From: Chrysosporum bergii ANA360D
GTDB lineage: Bacteria; Cyanobacteriota; Cyanobacteriia; Cyanobacteriales; Nostocaceae
DNA length: 41,791 nucleotides
NCBI RefSeq assembly: GCF_029891735.1
Contig: NZ_JANQDH010000095.1
Coordinates: forward strand, 1-41,791
Direction of reading: 5' to 3'
The translations under genes and the position numbers were made by a program. Shown one piece after another: positions 1 to 8,906 of this stretch (position 1 is the stretch's first letter; each line of letters begins with the position of its first letter). A model generated the notes under the pieces. The model saw only the letters and a list, made by a program, of their open reading frames with translations. It did not search any database and was not told where the DNA came from.

Positions 1-191
1 GCGCACAGGGGTTAGGAATTAACTCTGCTGTCTTCTTTGGTTGGGGAGGACGACAGTATTTATCTATTAACGACGGTACAGCAGGTTTCCAATCCAATAA
101 CGATTTAGTTCTGCAAGTAGATCGGTTTACCTTCGCTACTGATGATAACAACGCCGGTACTCTCAATGTGGATAGCTACTTTACCTCCTGA
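1..191 (+). CDS. 3' end of a putative surface protein (bluetail-like C-terminal domain), partial
   Basis: The frame that opens at base 3 runs without a stop to TGA at 189-191 and gives about 62 residues. It contains GGRQYLSINDGTAGFQSNND followed by a hydrophobic/aspartate-rich strand (LVLQVDRFTFATDDNN) and ends in SYFTS. This pattern resembles the C-terminal 'bluetail' domain at the end of large cyanobacterial calcium-binding/RTX-like surface proteins; that assignment is from memory of the family. The gene starts outside the window, so total length and upstream domains are unknown. It converges on the SH3 gene and shares the hairpin at 233-249 with it. Confidence 0.6.
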   Translation, partial: AQGLGINSAVFFGWGGRQYLSINDGTAGFQSNNDLVLQVDRFTFATDDNNAGTLNVDSYFTS

Positions 192-232
192 TAGGTTTTA
201 GCTCCTCACCACAAGTCTATCTTACTTCTAAC

Positions 233-255
233 ACCGGGCATTGCCCGGTTCTTTC
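233..255. terminator. Bidirectional intrinsic terminator between convergent genes
   Basis: The arms ACCGGGCA (233-240) and TGCCCGGT (242-249) form a perfect GC-rich hairpin, followed by a pyrimidine run TCTTTCTT. It sits between the plus-strand surface-protein gene ending at 191 and the minus-strand SH3 gene ending at 260. The symmetric stem could therefore end transcripts from both sides. Confidence 0.65.
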
Positions 256-259
256 TTAG

Positions 260-706
260 TTACTCCACCCGTTCAGTATTACCGACTTTTACCCAACCTT
301 CTTGTTCATTTTGTGTGCGAATCTTTTGCCATTTTTTATCGTCACTTTCTGCCAAAACAATCACTTCTTCATTAACAGCAACTCCAGCAATACGTTCTGC
401 ATCAGGGCTGGGTTCAGCCCGCACGCCCAAGCCTTCAGGCCAAGTAACACGTCCTCGGTAAGCCCCCGGTGGTAATGTTGGTGTGGGTGTGGGTGTGGGT
501 GTCGGTGTCGGTGTCGGTGTAGCTTTAACCTCAGTGGCTGGTGGAGTTTTTTCTGGCACTGAGGAAGTATCATTGGCAAACAAGGGTTTAGCTGGGGGTA
601 TGGCTGTTCGATTGATGAAATAAAGGGCAACTACACCACCAGTAGTAATTAAAATGACGATCGCTAAGAAAACCCCCAGAATAAATTTCAGTAAATTAGA
701 CAGCAT
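260..706 (-). CDS. Membrane-anchored SH3-domain protein with Pro-Thr linker
   Basis: This is a 148-residue protein with three visible parts. Residues 7-30 are a hydrophobic anchor (LLKFILGVFLAIVILITTGG). Residues about 48-80 are a low-complexity linker with an uninterrupted Thr-Pro run. Residues about 84-146 look like a bacterial SH3 domain (YRGRVTWPEGLGVRAEPSPD, then EEGWVKVG-like ending). Bacterial SH3 domains of this kind usually bind cell-wall peptides, so a periplasmic wall-sensing or anchoring role is an inference. The Thr-Pro run is encoded by a hexamer microsatellite (GGTGTG/GGTGTC on the plus strand, about 480-520), which may make the linker length variable. It lies 61 bases downstream of the AAA ATPase gene on the same strand. 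No partner is evident. Confidence 0.75.
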   Translation of the reverse strand: MLSNLLKFILGVFLAIVILITTGGVVALYFINRTAIPPAKPLFANDTSSVPEKTPPATEVKATPTPTPTPTPTPTPTLPPGAYRGRVTWPEGLGVRAEPSPDAERIAGVAVNEEVIVLAESDDKKWQKIRTQNEQEGWVKVGNTERVE

Positions 707-767
707 AGTTAAAATTTCATCTTAAATACTCAATATTCAATAGTAATTCATGAGGGAATGTGGACTA

Positions 768-2285
768 CTAAGATCCTAACTTACCCAAAGTATCACTTAA
801 AGCACTGTGTCTCGACGCTAAACGCGCTCTCCCAGATGCAGCCCATTGTTGTAGTTGTTGAATTTGTTCTACTGCTGTGCGAGCTAGGGGAATAATTTGA
901 CTAGCAGCTTCTAGAATATCATCGGTGGTAAAATCGCGATTTTGACTAAAGCCGATGTGCATGGCTTCAATTAAAGTTTGCTCAATCTCAGCCCCGGAAA
1001 AATCCGGTGTTTCATAAGCCAACCTGTCAATATCATAACCTTTGAGGTTATGGGGGCGCAGTCGGGATAAGTGAACATTAAAAATTGCTTTTCTTTCCTC
1101 TTGGATCGGTAGACCCACAAAGAAAATTTCATCAAATCGCCCTTTACGCAACATTTCCGGGGGTAGGGCTTGAATGTCGTTAGCTGTGGAGACAACAAAC
1201 ACAGGCGAGGTTTTTTCGGCTAACCAAGTAATAAAAGTACCAAATACACGGCTAGTAGTACCTGCATCACCTTTACCACCAAGTCCGGAAAAAGCTTTAT
1301 CTATTTCATCAATCCATAATACACATGGGGCGAGGGCTTCTGCTACCTGGATCATTTGGCGAGTCCGAGATTCTGACTCACCCACTAAACCACCAAATAA
1401 GCGTCCCACATCTAGACGTAATAATGGTAAATGCCAATGATGGGCGATGGCTTTTGCTGTTAAAGATTTACCCGTCCCTTGAATACCCAATAACATTAAA
1501 CCACGGGGGTGCGGTAATCCGTACTGACGGGCTTGTTCACTAAAAGACCCGCCCCGTCGCAGTAGCCAATCTTTAAGATTATCTAGTCCGCCAATGTCAG
1601 AAATTTGCTCTGTGGCGGGGTAAAAGTCCAAAATTTGGGTTTGGCGGATAGTTTGGCGCTTTTCTTGCAAAACCAAGTCCACATCCTCCGGTTGTAATTC
1701 TCCGTGGGATGCGATCGCCCGGGCTAAAACTCGGCGAATCCTTTCCATAGACAGCCCTTGACAAGACCGCACCAAATCATCCAATATTTTCCCAGAAAAG
1801 GAATTATTACCAGTACTTTGCAGTAAGCGTTCTACTTCAGTTTTAATTTCTCCAGCCGTGGGTAAGGGAAATTCCACCACTGTCAGAACTTCCGTTAAGT
1901 CGTCAGGAATAGCAACCCGGGGTGATAGCAACACCAGATTTTTAGGTTGGGATTTCAGCAGTCTGGCCAAATTGCGAAGTTTGCGAGCAATAGCCACATC
2001 TTCTAAAAACCGATGATAATCCCTTAAAATTAGCACAGCCGGGGCTGAAGCTGGCAATTTCTCCACCAATTCCAAAGCTTGTAACGGGTTACGCTTGGCA
2101 AATCCCTGATCATTCAGGTTTCCTTGGTAGCCATCAACAAAATCCCAAGTATACACAGAGCGATTACCTTGGTTTGCTGCTTCTTCCCTAATAGCACTTT
2201 CTACCCGTTCTTCTTCATAGGTAGGAATATAAATCAATGGATAGCGAGCCCGTAGTAATAATTTAAATTCTTGACGAAAGCTCAT
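768..2285 (-). CDS. AAA ATPase, Ycf46 family
   Basis: The 505-residue product has an N-terminal non-catalytic half and a C-terminal AAA module. Visible motifs are Walker A GIQGTGKS (267-274), Walker B VLWIDEID (322-329), sensor-1 STAND (366-370), and arginines near MLRKGRFDE (379, 380, 383) suitable as arginine finger. Length and layout match the Ycf46 family, found in cyanobacteria and encoded in red-algal plastids. In Synechocystis the homologue (slr0374) has been linked to inorganic-carbon or stress regulation, but its substrate is not firmly known. The ATG at 2283-2285 is the natural start. A MITE copy (2374-2491) separates it from the Uma2 gene upstream, so it probably has its own promoter. 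Confidence 0.85.
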   Translation of the reverse strand: MSFRQEFKLLLRARYPLIYIPTYEEERVESAIREEAANQGNRSVYTWDFVDGYQGNLNDQGFAKRNPLQALELVEKLPASAPAVLILRDYHRFLEDVAIARKLRNLARLLKSQPKNLVLLSPRVAIPDDLTEVLTVVEFPLPTAGEIKTEVERLLQSTGNNSFSGKILDDLVRSCQGLSMERIRRVLARAIASHGELQPEDVDLVLQEKRQTIRQTQILDFYPATEQISDIGGLDNLKDWLLRRGGSFSEQARQYGLPHPRGLMLLGIQGTGKSLTAKAIAHHWHLPLLRLDVGRLFGGLVGESESRTRQMIQVAEALAPCVLWIDEIDKAFSGLGGKGDAGTTSRVFGTFITWLAEKTSPVFVVSTANDIQALPPEMLRKGRFDEIFFVGLPIQEERKAIFNVHLSRLRPHNLKGYDIDRLAYETPDFSGAEIEQTLIEAMHIGFSQNRDFTTDDILEAASQIIPLARTAVEQIQQLQQWAASGRARLASRHSALSDTLGKLGS

Positions 2286-2373
2286 ATACTAACTCCAATA
2301 TAATTAATAAATTTTAATTTAGAATCATATATTACAGCGTTTTTGGTAATTATCTTTTTTACTACCCACTCTT

Positions 2374-2491
2374 TATAACATTTCTTAAACAAGATACAAA
2401 TATAAATGATCGTCTTTTAGCGCGCTCATCATGCTCGCTGCTTAATACATCTTCCCTAATGATGTACTTCACTTGGGCAAAATTCGCTATA
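2374..2491 (+). repeat. MITE-like dispersed repeat, copy a
   Basis: Begins TATAACATTTCTTAAACAAG and ends AAAATTCGCTATA, matching the other copies in this window (for example 21410-21581 and the reverse copy 34751-34880). The shared internal core reads AAATGATCGTCTT. Its right end abuts the stop codon of the Uma2 gene at 2492. No coding potential is seen. Confidence 0.7.
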
Positions 2492-3067
2492 TTAATTAAA
2501 TTTACCCACAGCTAGAACCTGCTCAACAGTTAGCACCAGTTCTGGAAAAGTGAGAGATTTTATTTGCTGTTGTCCTATAAATACTGATTCTTCATAAAGT
2601 CCTTCTTCTAAAAGCAGCACTGTCACTTTTTTTTCTAAAGGATCAATAATCCAATATTCGGGAATTTCTAAAGCTGCATATTCAGAACGCTTAAAGCGAT
2701 AATCTCTTTTAATTGAATCTGGACTAATAATTTCCACTGCTAAAAGTGGAGGAGTTTGACAAACAGCAGATTGATCTAAAATATCTGTTACTTGATCAAC
2801 CGTTACCACATATAAATCTGCTAACCTAGACTTACGCCATCCCGTCCTAATACCAGCTTCTCGAAAGCACAGCCACGGTAAGTTCAACCCTTGTATTTGT
2901 TCATCTAACTGGCCTTCAATAAATTTGGCAACTAAAATATGTCTGAAGGTAGGGGGATTCATCAGTTCTAGTTTACCGTCTACCAGTTCATAGCGGTGAT
3001 CTGTATCATCTTGATATGCAAGATATTCTTCAAAGCTGAATAGTTGCTCTTTTGTAGTGAGCATCAT
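2492..3067 (-). CDS. Uma2 family (DUF820) putative endonuclease
   Basis: About 190 residues with the hallmarks of the Uma2/DUF820 family, a PD-(D/E)XK nuclease fold greatly expanded in cyanobacteria: HRYELVDGKLELMNPP near the N terminus, LLAVEIISPDS in the middle, and KRSEYAALEIPEYWIIDP. The Asp/Glu pattern of the fold appears intact. The biological role of these proteins is unknown. They are often found near mobile DNA, and here a MITE touches the 3' end. The frame stays open upstream to a GTG at 3091. The tandem ATGs at 3067 and 3064, giving MMLTTKEQLFSFEEYLAY, match the usual family start better, so 3067 is chosen; the ribosome-binding site is weak for either. Confidence 0.8.
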   Translation of the reverse strand: MMLTTKEQLFSFEEYLAYQDDTDHRYELVDGKLELMNPPTFRHILVAKFIEGQLDEQIQGLNLPWLCFREAGIRTGWRKSRLADLYVVTVDQVTDILDQSAVCQTPPLLAVEIISPDSIKRDYRFKRSEYAALEIPEYWIIDPLEKKVTVLLLEEGLYEESVFIGQQQIKSLTFPELVLTVEQVLAVGKFN

Positions 3068-3178
3068 GACCCAATTGGTGGAATTAATCACTTACCATTC
3101 TAAATTAGAAAATAAAGCTGGTGCGTTGCGCTAAGTGACAACACACCCGACAAAAAAAGAAAAAGAGAACTTGCGTAA

Positions 3179-3685
3179 TTATCCCGGTAATTCCTTTTTC
3201 AACGCTTCTAAAGAAGCCCAACGACCATCAAGGGGTTCGTCTGCACTGTCATCATTACTACTCAAAATACCCGGGCAATCAAGGCTACAAAGCTGACGCT
3301 GGGGTAATCCTAAGCACATCTGCTCATATAACCATTCACCGGGGTAAAAATAACCGTCTGGTGATAAAGTTTCTACTAAATCTTCCATCAGCACTTCCCT
3401 TTCTAAAGGTAAGTCTTGTATTTGATTAGCCGATTCATCCAACCAAATAATTTCTTTGGTATTCACCATCAAACGGTAATTATATTGCTGCAAACAACGG
3501 TTACAATTACAGGTGATAATTGTTTCTGCCACACCACATACTTCTAAGTAATTACCATGATGCTGTACCCGCAAGCGTCCGCGAACAGGTGTTAAGCTTT
3601 CAAAACCAGGTAAAAACTCTTTAACTTGAATTTCTTCCGTGCGCTCTGGGGCTTTGGTGAGTTGGGGAATAAAAATTGCGTCCAT
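3179..3685 (-). CDS. YceD family (DUF177) protein
   Basis: The 168 residues show the YceD/DUF177 signature: Cys59-x-Cys61-x2-Cys64 (ITCNCNRCLQQY), a second cysteine set Cys124, Cys133 and Cys137 (QLCSLDCPGI), and the C-terminal DGRWASLEALKKEL motif. In other bacteria YceD genes sit next to rpmF, and the protein affects 23S rRNA accumulation. Here it is the last gene of the rpmH-rnpA-PH-yidC-jag cluster, consistent with a ribosome-linked role. The cysteines suggest metal binding, which is an inference. It follows jag by 79 bases. Confidence 0.85.
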   Translation of the reverse strand: MDAIFIPQLTKAPERTEEIQVKEFLPGFESLTPVRGRLRVQHHGNYLEVCGVAETIITCNCNRCLQQYNYRLMVNTKEIIWLDESANQIQDLPLEREVLMEDLVETLSPDGYFYPGEWLYEQMCLGLPQRQLCSLDCPGILSSNDDSADEPLDGRWASLEALKKELPG

Positions 3686-3764
3686 AGAATTTCGACATAA
3701 TCACGAAAATTTATGTTTTACTACCAGCAATTATGCCGATAATATATTTCTATTTTAACTCTGA

Positions 3765-4292
3765 TTATTCAACAGCTCTAGCCGGACAGACAACTAAATG
3801 ACGGTGTGGCTCTTTACCTCGACTGAAGGTTTCCAAGTCGGGAAATTCTTTTAAAAAAGAGTGGATTTGCCGCCGTTCCGCCGAACTAAGCGATCTGATT
3901 TCCACTTCTGTACCAGAAGCCCGTACCTGATCAGCTGCAGCCTCGGCTATGGCGCGAATTTCTCCCTGTCGTTTGACCCGGTAGCCATTCAAATCAACCG
4001 TGTAAAAATTTTGCCCACCTTGGGGTACATCGAGATTTAGCACAGAATTAGCTAAATACTGAATAGCGTCTAAAACAGAGCCATCAGCACCAGTTAAAAT
4101 GCTGATTTGTTCAGGGGTGAGATTGGTTTCATCAATGGTCAACCAGTAGCTATCGATTTCTGGCGAATCGTCATCAAATTGAGGAGGGGAAATTTCTAAA
4201 TTTCCCCTAATATTTGCCGTTACTCCTGTTAAACGCAGCAGGGTTTTTAACCACTGCTGCCCTCTTTGCATGGGACTGTCAAGCATCATCAA
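3765..4292 (-). CDS. Jag/KhpB-type RNA-binding protein (KH and R3H domains)
   Basis: This 175-residue protein has a KH-like region at about residues 50-105 ([20 protein letters not shown]) and a C-terminal R3H domain at about 110-170 with [16 protein letters not shown]. In the Jag/KhpB family this pair binds single-stranded RNA; KhpB works with KhpA in Gram-positive bacteria, where it influences cell elongation. The gene overlaps the end of yidC by four bases (ATGA), so the two are translationally coupled. The rnpA-yidC-jag order is widely conserved. Methionines 1-3 are consecutive (MMM), so the exact start is uncertain by a few codons. Confidence 0.87.
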   Translation of the reverse strand: MMMLDSPMQRGQQWLKTLLRLTGVTANIRGNLEISPPQFDDDSPEIDSYWLTIDETNLTPEQISILTGADGSVLDAIQYLANSVLNLDVPQGGQNFYTVDLNGYRVKRQGEIRAIAEAAADQVRASGTEVEIRSLSSAERRQIHSFLKEFPDLETFSRGKEPHRHLVVCPARAVE

Positions 4293-5431
4293 CCTGTAGT
4301 CTTTTTCTTAGAACTCTTTGGCTCAAATGGTAAGGTTTTTTGTTCTGCCGAAATTTCTTTCTCTTGGGAAGCTACAATTTCTTGTAGCGCCTCTGATAGA
4401 GGTTCACGAGAGAGAACATAAGTTTGGGCAGTTTGGAAGATATTACCAATTACCATGTACATCAATACCCCCGCTGGTAGGGGGAAAAACAAAAACATCC
4501 CAGAAAATATAACTGGTGTGACTTTGTTAACCGTATCTTGTTGGGGATTACCACCACTGGAATTTTGTCCAGAAATCATCTGGCTAACATACAGGGTGAT
4601 ACCGAAAAGAACAATCATAGAGACGATATCCCAGTGGATCTGACCATCAGGATCTATAGCTCCAACCCTACCTAAAGCATCAATGAATAAAAATCCTTGA
4701 TTTGCCGCTAGTCCGGGAATCGAACCTTGAATTGTCACATCTCCGGGTTGCAAGGCTTCTATATTGCCTTCGGCATCTATTTTGATCCTTTCCTCCCCTT
4801 TGGTGACCTTCCATTCAGGAATCAGGCTATTTTCTGGGTGTTCTACTAAAAGCTCCTGAAATGGTTTGCCCGTTAAGGTCTGATATTGGATCTTAGTTTG
4901 CTCTCCTACGACTAATTTGTTTCCACCAGGAAGAATAGCCGTAACACGAGCGCGTTCCCCATCGGCAATATAGATATTTTGGGGAGGGGTAGCAAAGGCT
5001 TGGGGTTGAATTCGTTCAATTTGTTCTGCGGGTAAGATTTGCAAGTTAACATTGTAGTTCACTCCGGCAAAGGGTGAACCCCGCAATGTGGCAAACAGGG
5101 CGAGTAATACTGGCATTTGCAGCAGTAAGGGCAGACATCCTGCCAAGGGGTTGCCAAATTCTTTTTGGACATTGACCATTTCTTCTTGCTGCTTTTGCGG
5201 ATTATCTTTGTACCGCTCTTTAATTTCTGCCATCCGCTTCTGCATCACAGGTTGTACAATTCGCATTTTCCGCATATTACGAATTGAACCAGCACTCAGG
5301 GGATAGAGCGCGAAGCGGATTATCAATGTCAAGGCAACGATTGCCAATCCATAGCTAGGCACAATACCATAGAAAAAATCTATGATCGGCAGCATCACGT
5401 TGTTTGAAAGAAACCCGATACCAAAATCCAT
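4289..5431 (-). CDS. yidC: Membrane protein insertase YidC/Oxa1
   Basis: A 380-residue integral membrane protein that inserts and folds thylakoid and plasma-membrane proteins, alone or with SecYEG. Hydrophobic segments are seen at about 15-45 ([18 protein letters not shown], with the conserved arginine of the hydrophilic groove), 97-117 ([20 protein letters not shown]), 265-290, and 305-345 ([18 protein letters not shown]). A long soluble loop of roughly 145 residues follows the second segment, as in other cyanobacterial YidC proteins. The C-terminal tail is Lys-rich (KSSKKKTTG), suiting ribosome contact. It overlaps jag by four bases downstream. The 265-base gap upstream contains a diverged MITE copy. 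Confidence 0.95.
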   Translation of the reverse strand: MDFGIGFLSNNVMLPIIDFFYGIVPSYGLAIVALTLIIRFALYPLSAGSIRNMRKMRIVQPVMQKRMAEIKERYKDNPQKQQEEMVNVQKEFGNPLAGCLPLLLQMPVLLALFATLRGSPFAGVNYNVNLQILPAEQIERIQPQAFATPPQNIYIADGERARVTAILPGGNKLVVGEQTKIQYQTLTGKPFQELLVEHPENSLIPEWKVTKGEERIKIDAEGNIEALQPGDVTIQGSIPGLAANQGFLFIDALGRVGAIDPDGQIHWDIVSMIVLFGITLYVSQMISGQNSSGGNPQQDTVNKVTPVIFSGMFLFFPLPAGVLMYMVIGNIFQTAQTYVLSREPLSEALQEIVASQEKEISAEQKTLPFEPKSSKKKTTG

Positions 5432-5566
5432 TATTCTGAATTCAACCTGAGGTACTGTAAACTGAACTGAATCTGGATCTAATTTATCTAAATCACGATT
5501 CCCATATAACTATCCTACGCTACGGATAGCCGAACGGGAAATGGGGTATGGGGAATGAATGATACT

Positions 5567-5660
5567 GATAGCGAATTTTACCCGCATTTGGTGCAGTAGC
5601 GGGCAAGATGCCCGCACTACCAGATTTTTATCCCACTGTATTTAAGAAGGGCTATGTATT
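5567..5660 (-). repeat. Diverged MITE-like repeat in the PH gene to yidC gap
   Basis: The plus strand reads GATAGCGAATTTTACCCGCA, then AGCGGGCAAGATGCCCGCAC, and ends near TATTTAAGAAGGGCTATG. Read in reverse it resembles the other copies: CTTCTTAAA, a GTAGTGCGGGCATC core and an AAAATTCGCTATC end. The core includes a hairpin, GCGGGCA/TGCCCGC. It sits inside the rnpA-PH-yidC cluster, so the cluster may be split into two transcripts. Confidence 0.5.
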
Positions 5661-5696
5661 TTATCTTGCTATTCCCTCCCCCCCACTTCTCCTAGT

Positions 5697-6092
5697 CTAT
5701 ACTTTCTGAGCCGCAGCGTTGTATAGGGGATTTCTAGTTATAACTCTTTCGTTGATGTAGTCATAAGTCTGGCGGAAATTAGGAACAGCCCGCATTTCTA
5801 AACGACTACCATTTCTCAGGGTTACAACCATATCTCCCCATAAACCAATGCCACGGGGAACTTTAACGATTTTGACAACTTCTGAATAAATTATGTCAGT
5901 GCGATCGCCTCCTTTCCAACCTCCCATGACTGAAATTCTGCGGTCGGTAATGCGGAAGCGTAGCCATAAGGCTCTAACAATCGCCCCAACTGTTAGGGGT
6001 AACCCAACAACAGTTAGTCCAACTAAAATACCCAGGATTAGGTCCCCAATGTGGGGGCCTCCCTCATAATAAACTTCTTCACGAATGCCCAT
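5697..6092 (-). CDS. PH-domain (bPH2-like) membrane protein
   Basis: 131 residues. A hydrophobic stretch at about 18-45 (LILGILVGLTVVGLPLTVGA) is followed by a compact beta-rich region (FRITDRRISVMGGWKGGDRT, then VVKIVKVPRGIGLWGDMVVT) typical of the bacterial PH domain once called DUF304. A gene of this type sits between rnpA and yidC in many cyanobacteria, so a link to membrane-protein insertion is plausible but unproven. Its start overlaps the end of rnpA by 14 bases, which argues for coupled translation. Confidence 0.8.
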   Translation of the reverse strand: MGIREEVYYEGGPHIGDLILGILVGLTVVGLPLTVGAIVRALWLRFRITDRRISVMGGWKGGDRTDIIYSEVVKIVKVPRGIGLWGDMVVTLRNGSRLEMRAVPNFRQTYDYINERVITRNPLYNAAAQKV

Positions 6093-6483
6093 TTAATACC
6101 TCAGCTTTTACCAACAACTGCTCTAATTCTTGCAGAAATTCTCGGCCTACGCACTCAGATTCTGCTGCTGTTGGTTTGACAACTATCACTAACCGCCATC
6201 CAGGGGACACTTTGGGCAATAACCGATCCAAGGCAGCCGTAATCTGGCGTTTAATTCGGTTACGAACTACTGCTTTTTTACTGACTTTAGTGCTAATGGA
6301 AACGCCAAATTGTGTACTGGGCAGTGGTTGCTCACTGTTGGCAGTATCCAAGGAAGGCCTATGGGAAACACTAGGTCTTAAAGCTCTCAATGTGAAATGA
6401 GAACTATGACGGCGTATTCCTTCCCGGAAAACTGCTTGAAAATCTTTTCGAGATTTTAACCGATTTGCTTTGGGCAAAGCCAC
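6079..6483 (-). CDS. rnpA: Ribonuclease P protein component
   Basis: 134 residues. RnpA binds the catalytic RNase P RNA and helps it remove 5' leaders from pre-tRNA. The start (MALPKANRLKSRKDFQAVFR) and the central VVRNRIKRQI RNR-motif are diagnostic. The middle insertion (about residues 35-58) is longer than in Escherichia coli but usual for cyanobacteria. It begins 23 bases after rpmH, as in most bacterial genomes, and overlaps the PH gene at its 3' end. Confidence 0.95.
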   Translation of the reverse strand: MALPKANRLKSRKDFQAVFREGIRRHSSHFTLRALRPSVSHRPSLDTANSEQPLPSTQFGVSISTKVSKKAVVRNRIKRQITAALDRLLPKVSPGWRLVIVVKPTAAESECVGREFLQELEQLLVKAEVLNGHS

Positions 6484-6506
6484 ATTTGCTCTTTATTGGC
6501 AGGTTG

Positions 6507-6641
6507 CTAAACGCTGAGACGATGACGGCCTTTTTTTCTCCTCGCCCGGATCACGTTTCTTCCGGTTGGTGTTTGCATCCTGGCACGAAAGCCAGAGGTT
6601 CTTTTTCTTTTACGGCAAGTGCCGCCCAGGGTTCTTTGCAT
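6507..6641 (-). CDS. rpmH: 50S ribosomal protein L34
   Basis: Reading the minus strand from ATG at 6639-6641 gives a 44-residue basic protein. It starts [20 protein letters not shown], ends [13 protein letters not shown], and stops with TAG at 6507-6509. This is a clear match to bacterial L34 of normal length. The sequence GGAG lies a few bases before the start (CCGGAGAACAAT). rnpA follows 23 bases downstream, the standard order. Position 9 is Cys, seen in several cyanobacterial L34 proteins. A longer plus-strand frame on the opposite strand is only its shadow. Confidence 0.96.
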   Translation of the reverse strand: MQRTLGGTCRKRKRTSGFRARMQTPTGRNVIRARRKKGRHRLSV

Positions 6642-6784
6642 ATTGTTCTCCGGTTAGGGGATTTTTATAAAAAGTTACAATCTACTATTTTATCACGTTA
6701 ACCAGAGAAAATGGCTTATGTGATTTCTATTATTTTTTGTTGTACTTAGGGTTCAGCCACCAAGCAGACCCCACAGTACTTATG

Positions 6785-7336
6785 TTAAGAGATACTTAAA
6801 AGCCAAGTTCCCACATAACGCAGCAGTGGCACATCCCCAGGAGAAAGAACCTGACAGTTAAAATGATACATTCCTCCAAAAAACGGCGTTTGCACGTTAG
6901 ACAAGACTAACTCCACCTCTTCCCTTGCCGGTACTGGTTCCTGGGGAAAAATCTCCAATAGCCGACCTTCTTTATTCCACTTCACCTCAGCCAGGGGAAC
7001 TTTTTTACCTTTCACTTTCACTTCCACTTTTTTGGGGTCGAAAGTGCCATCATAATAATCTGGGTAGCTAACGGCAAACTGCGCCACCGCTAAATTCATT
7101 TTTTTGGCTGGTATTCTCAATCTGATTCGATCCCAGCTGTTAGGTTCTCCACCAAAATCAAATCTGAAGGGTAACTGATTTTCTGCTTTGATACCGCTAA
7201 ATAATGTCAGCCCTGGTAAGCTTCCGGCTTCACTCGCCGATGGCAAACCAGCAAGTAAACAGCTAGTTAGGGCAAAAGCAGAAAGCAGTCGCCAAGGCAG
7301 CTGGGGCTGTGACCGTAAAAATTGTAACTTTTGCAT
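6785..7336 (-). CDS. DUF2808 domain protein, secreted
   Basis: 183 residues with a cleavable-looking signal peptide: basic start, hydrophobic run LLSAFALTSCLLAGLPSA at about 17-34, then ASEAG. The rest is beta-rich, with LPGLTLFSG, RIRIPAKKMNLAVAQF-like and FGGMYHFNCQVLSP segments characteristic of DUF2808, a family almost confined to cyanobacteria. The function is unknown; the export signal suggests a periplasmic or outer-membrane location. It ends about 140 bases before rpmH on the same strand and is probably a separate unit. Confidence 0.8.
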   Translation of the reverse strand: MQKLQFLRSQPQLPWRLLSAFALTSCLLAGLPSASEAGSLPGLTLFSGIKAENQLPFRFDFGGEPNSWDRIRLRIPAKKMNLAVAQFAVSYPDYYDGTFDPKKVEVKVKGKKVPLAEVKWNKEGRLLEIFPQEPVPAREEVELVLSNVQTPFFGGMYHFNCQVLSPGDVPLLRYVGTWLLSIS

Positions 7337-7350
7337 ACTGGGTTAATCAA

Positions 7351-7371
7351 TTTTAGATTTTAGATTTTGGA
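7351..7371. repeat. Heptamer tandem repeat (STRR type)
   Basis: TTTTAGA TTTTAGA TTTTGGA: three seven-base units in tandem. Short tandemly repeated heptamers are a known trait of heterocystous cyanobacterial genomes. Confidence 0.7.
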
Positions 7372-7438
7372 TGAGGAGATGGAATTAGCAAGGGTTTTTT
7401 AGGGGTAGCGAGCAGGATGCTCGCACTACAAGATTATC

Positions 7439-7466
7439 ATGACCAATGACCAATGACTACTGACCA
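7439..7466. repeat. Heptamer tandem repeat (STRR type)
   Basis: Four seven-base units: ATGACCA, ATGACCA, ATGACTA, CTGACCA. They lie directly beside the MITE-like fragment. Confidence 0.75.
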
Positions 7467-7723
7467 AAGGGAAACCCAAGTTTCTACTAATAACGAGTTT
7501 TTTCTGTTCCTTGTTCCCTCTTGAAACACCAATGACTAATAACAATCCCTAAAATAAGCTAAAGACAAACATACAAACTGGGTAATCATTTTAGGATTTG
7601 CTATATGTAAACCTATTCGTAAATATCCGCGAGTGTAACATCTGTTGGCAAAATGAGGCTGCAACTAGAAACAGCCAAAAGTTAAATCACAAGAAAATCA
7701 CGGATTGATATCCAGGAGATTTC

Positions 7724-8893
7724 ATGAAAATAGCGGTTGCTAAAGAAATTGAAGTATGTGAACGACGTGTGGCATTAAACCCGGATACCGTTGCCAGGTT
7801 AATCAAACAAGGTTTGGAAGTATGGGTAGAAACAGGAGCCGGAGAGCGTTCGTTTTTTAGCGATTCTGCCTATGAAGCAGCAGGAGCCACAATTGTTAAC
7901 GACACTACCAAATTATGGCATGAAGCGGACATTCTCTTAAAAGTTAGTCCGCCCCAAGAACGAGAAAATGGGGGAGCAGAAATACAATTACTGCGACAAG
8001 GGGCTGTCTTAATCAGCTTTCTTAATCCCTTGGGAAATCCGGTTATAGCCCAAGAACTGGCAAACCGACAAGTAACAGCTTTGAGTATGGAGATGATTCC
8101 CCGCACCACCAGGGCGCAAAGTATGGATGCTTTGTCTTCTCAAGCTTCACTAGCTGGTTATAAAGCAGTGTTAATTGCCGCGGCCGCATTACCAAAGTAT
8201 TTCCCCATGCTGACAACAGCAGCTGGAACCATTGCCCCCGCTAAAGTATTTATCATGGGTGCTGGTGTGGCAGGATTGCAAGCCATCGCCACAGCCAGGC
8301 GCTTGGGTGCTGTGGTAGAAGCTTTTGATATTCGTCCCGCAGTTAAAGAAGAAGTCCAGAGTCTAGGGGCTAAATTTGTCGAGGTTAAACTAGAAGAAGA
8401 AACAACTGCAGATGGTGGTTATGCCAAAGAAGTTTCCGAGGCTAGTAAACAACGTACCCAAGAAGTTGTGGCTGAACACGTCAAAAATGCCGATGTAGTA
8501 ATTACCACTGCCCAAGTACCGGGCAAAAAAGCACCACTCCTAGTCACAGAGGAAATGGTGGCACAGATGAAACCAGGTTCGGTAATTGTGGATTTAGCAG
8601 CAGAACAAGGTGGTAACTGCGCCCGCACAGAGGCGGGTAAAGATATTGTCTGGAATGGAGTAACAATTATCGGACCCATCAATCTGCCTTCCTCAATGCC
8701 TATTCACGCCAGCCAGTTATATTCTAAAAACCTGGCATCTTTGCTGCAATTACTAATTAAGGACAAAGCTTTACAGTTAAACTTTGCAGACGACATTGTT
8801 AATGCCGCTTGTATCACCCACGCTGGAGAAATTCGTAATCAAAGGGTGCGGGATGCTTTAGAAGCCCTGAGTACCCAAGTTGGCAAACATTAG
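7724..8893 (+). CDS. pntA: NAD(P) transhydrogenase subunit alpha, part 1 (NAD-binding)
   Basis: 389 residues forming the soluble NAD(H)-binding domain I of proton-translocating transhydrogenase, which exchanges hydride between NAD(H) and NADP(H) across a membrane. The start MKIAVAKEIEVCERRVALNP, the mobile-loop segment RTTRAQSMDALSSQASLAGY, and the Rossmann motif GAGVAGLQAIATARRLGA (about 178-195) are diagnostic. In cyanobacteria alpha is split, so membrane helices are absent here and lie in the next gene. A strong AGGAG precedes the ATG. The stop is 13 bases before the next start, so it is the first gene of a three-gene operon. Confidence 0.95.
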   Translation: MKIAVAKEIEVCERRVALNPDTVARLIKQGLEVWVETGAGERSFFSDSAYEAAGATIVNDTTKLWHEADILLKVSPPQERENGGAEIQLLRQGAVLISFLNPLGNPVIAQELANRQVTALSMEMIPRTTRAQSMDALSSQASLAGYKAVLIAAAALPKYFPMLTTAAGTIAPAKVFIMGAGVAGLQAIATARRLGAVVEAFDIRPAVKEEVQSLGAKFVEVKLEEETTADGGYAKEVSEASKQRTQEVVAEHVKNADVVITTAQVPGKKAPLLVTEEMVAQMKPGSVIVDLAAEQGGNCARTEAGKDIVWNGVTIIGPINLPSSMPIHASQLYSKNLASLLQLLIKDKALQLNFADDIVNAACITHAGEIRNQRVRDALEALSTQVGKH

Positions 8894-8906
8894 GAGTTGT
8901 GATTTT

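Larger units (their letters stand above)
7337..7723. other. Gene-free region with heptamer repeats and a MITE fragment
   Basis: This 387-base gap lies between the divergent DUF2808 and pntA genes. It holds two runs of seven-base tandem repeats (listed separately) and a short stretch at about 7394-7438 (GGTAGCGAGCAGGATGCTCG with ACTACAAGA) resembling the core of the MITE family in reverse. The pntA promoter should lie in the last 150 bases, but no single -10/-35 pair stands out. Confidence 0.5.

Noticed and set aside
6465-6701. A 78-codon plus-strand frame opposite the rpmH region
   Set aside because: It is antisense to rpmH, whose 44-residue product is a clear L34; the plus-strand product has no recognisable features.
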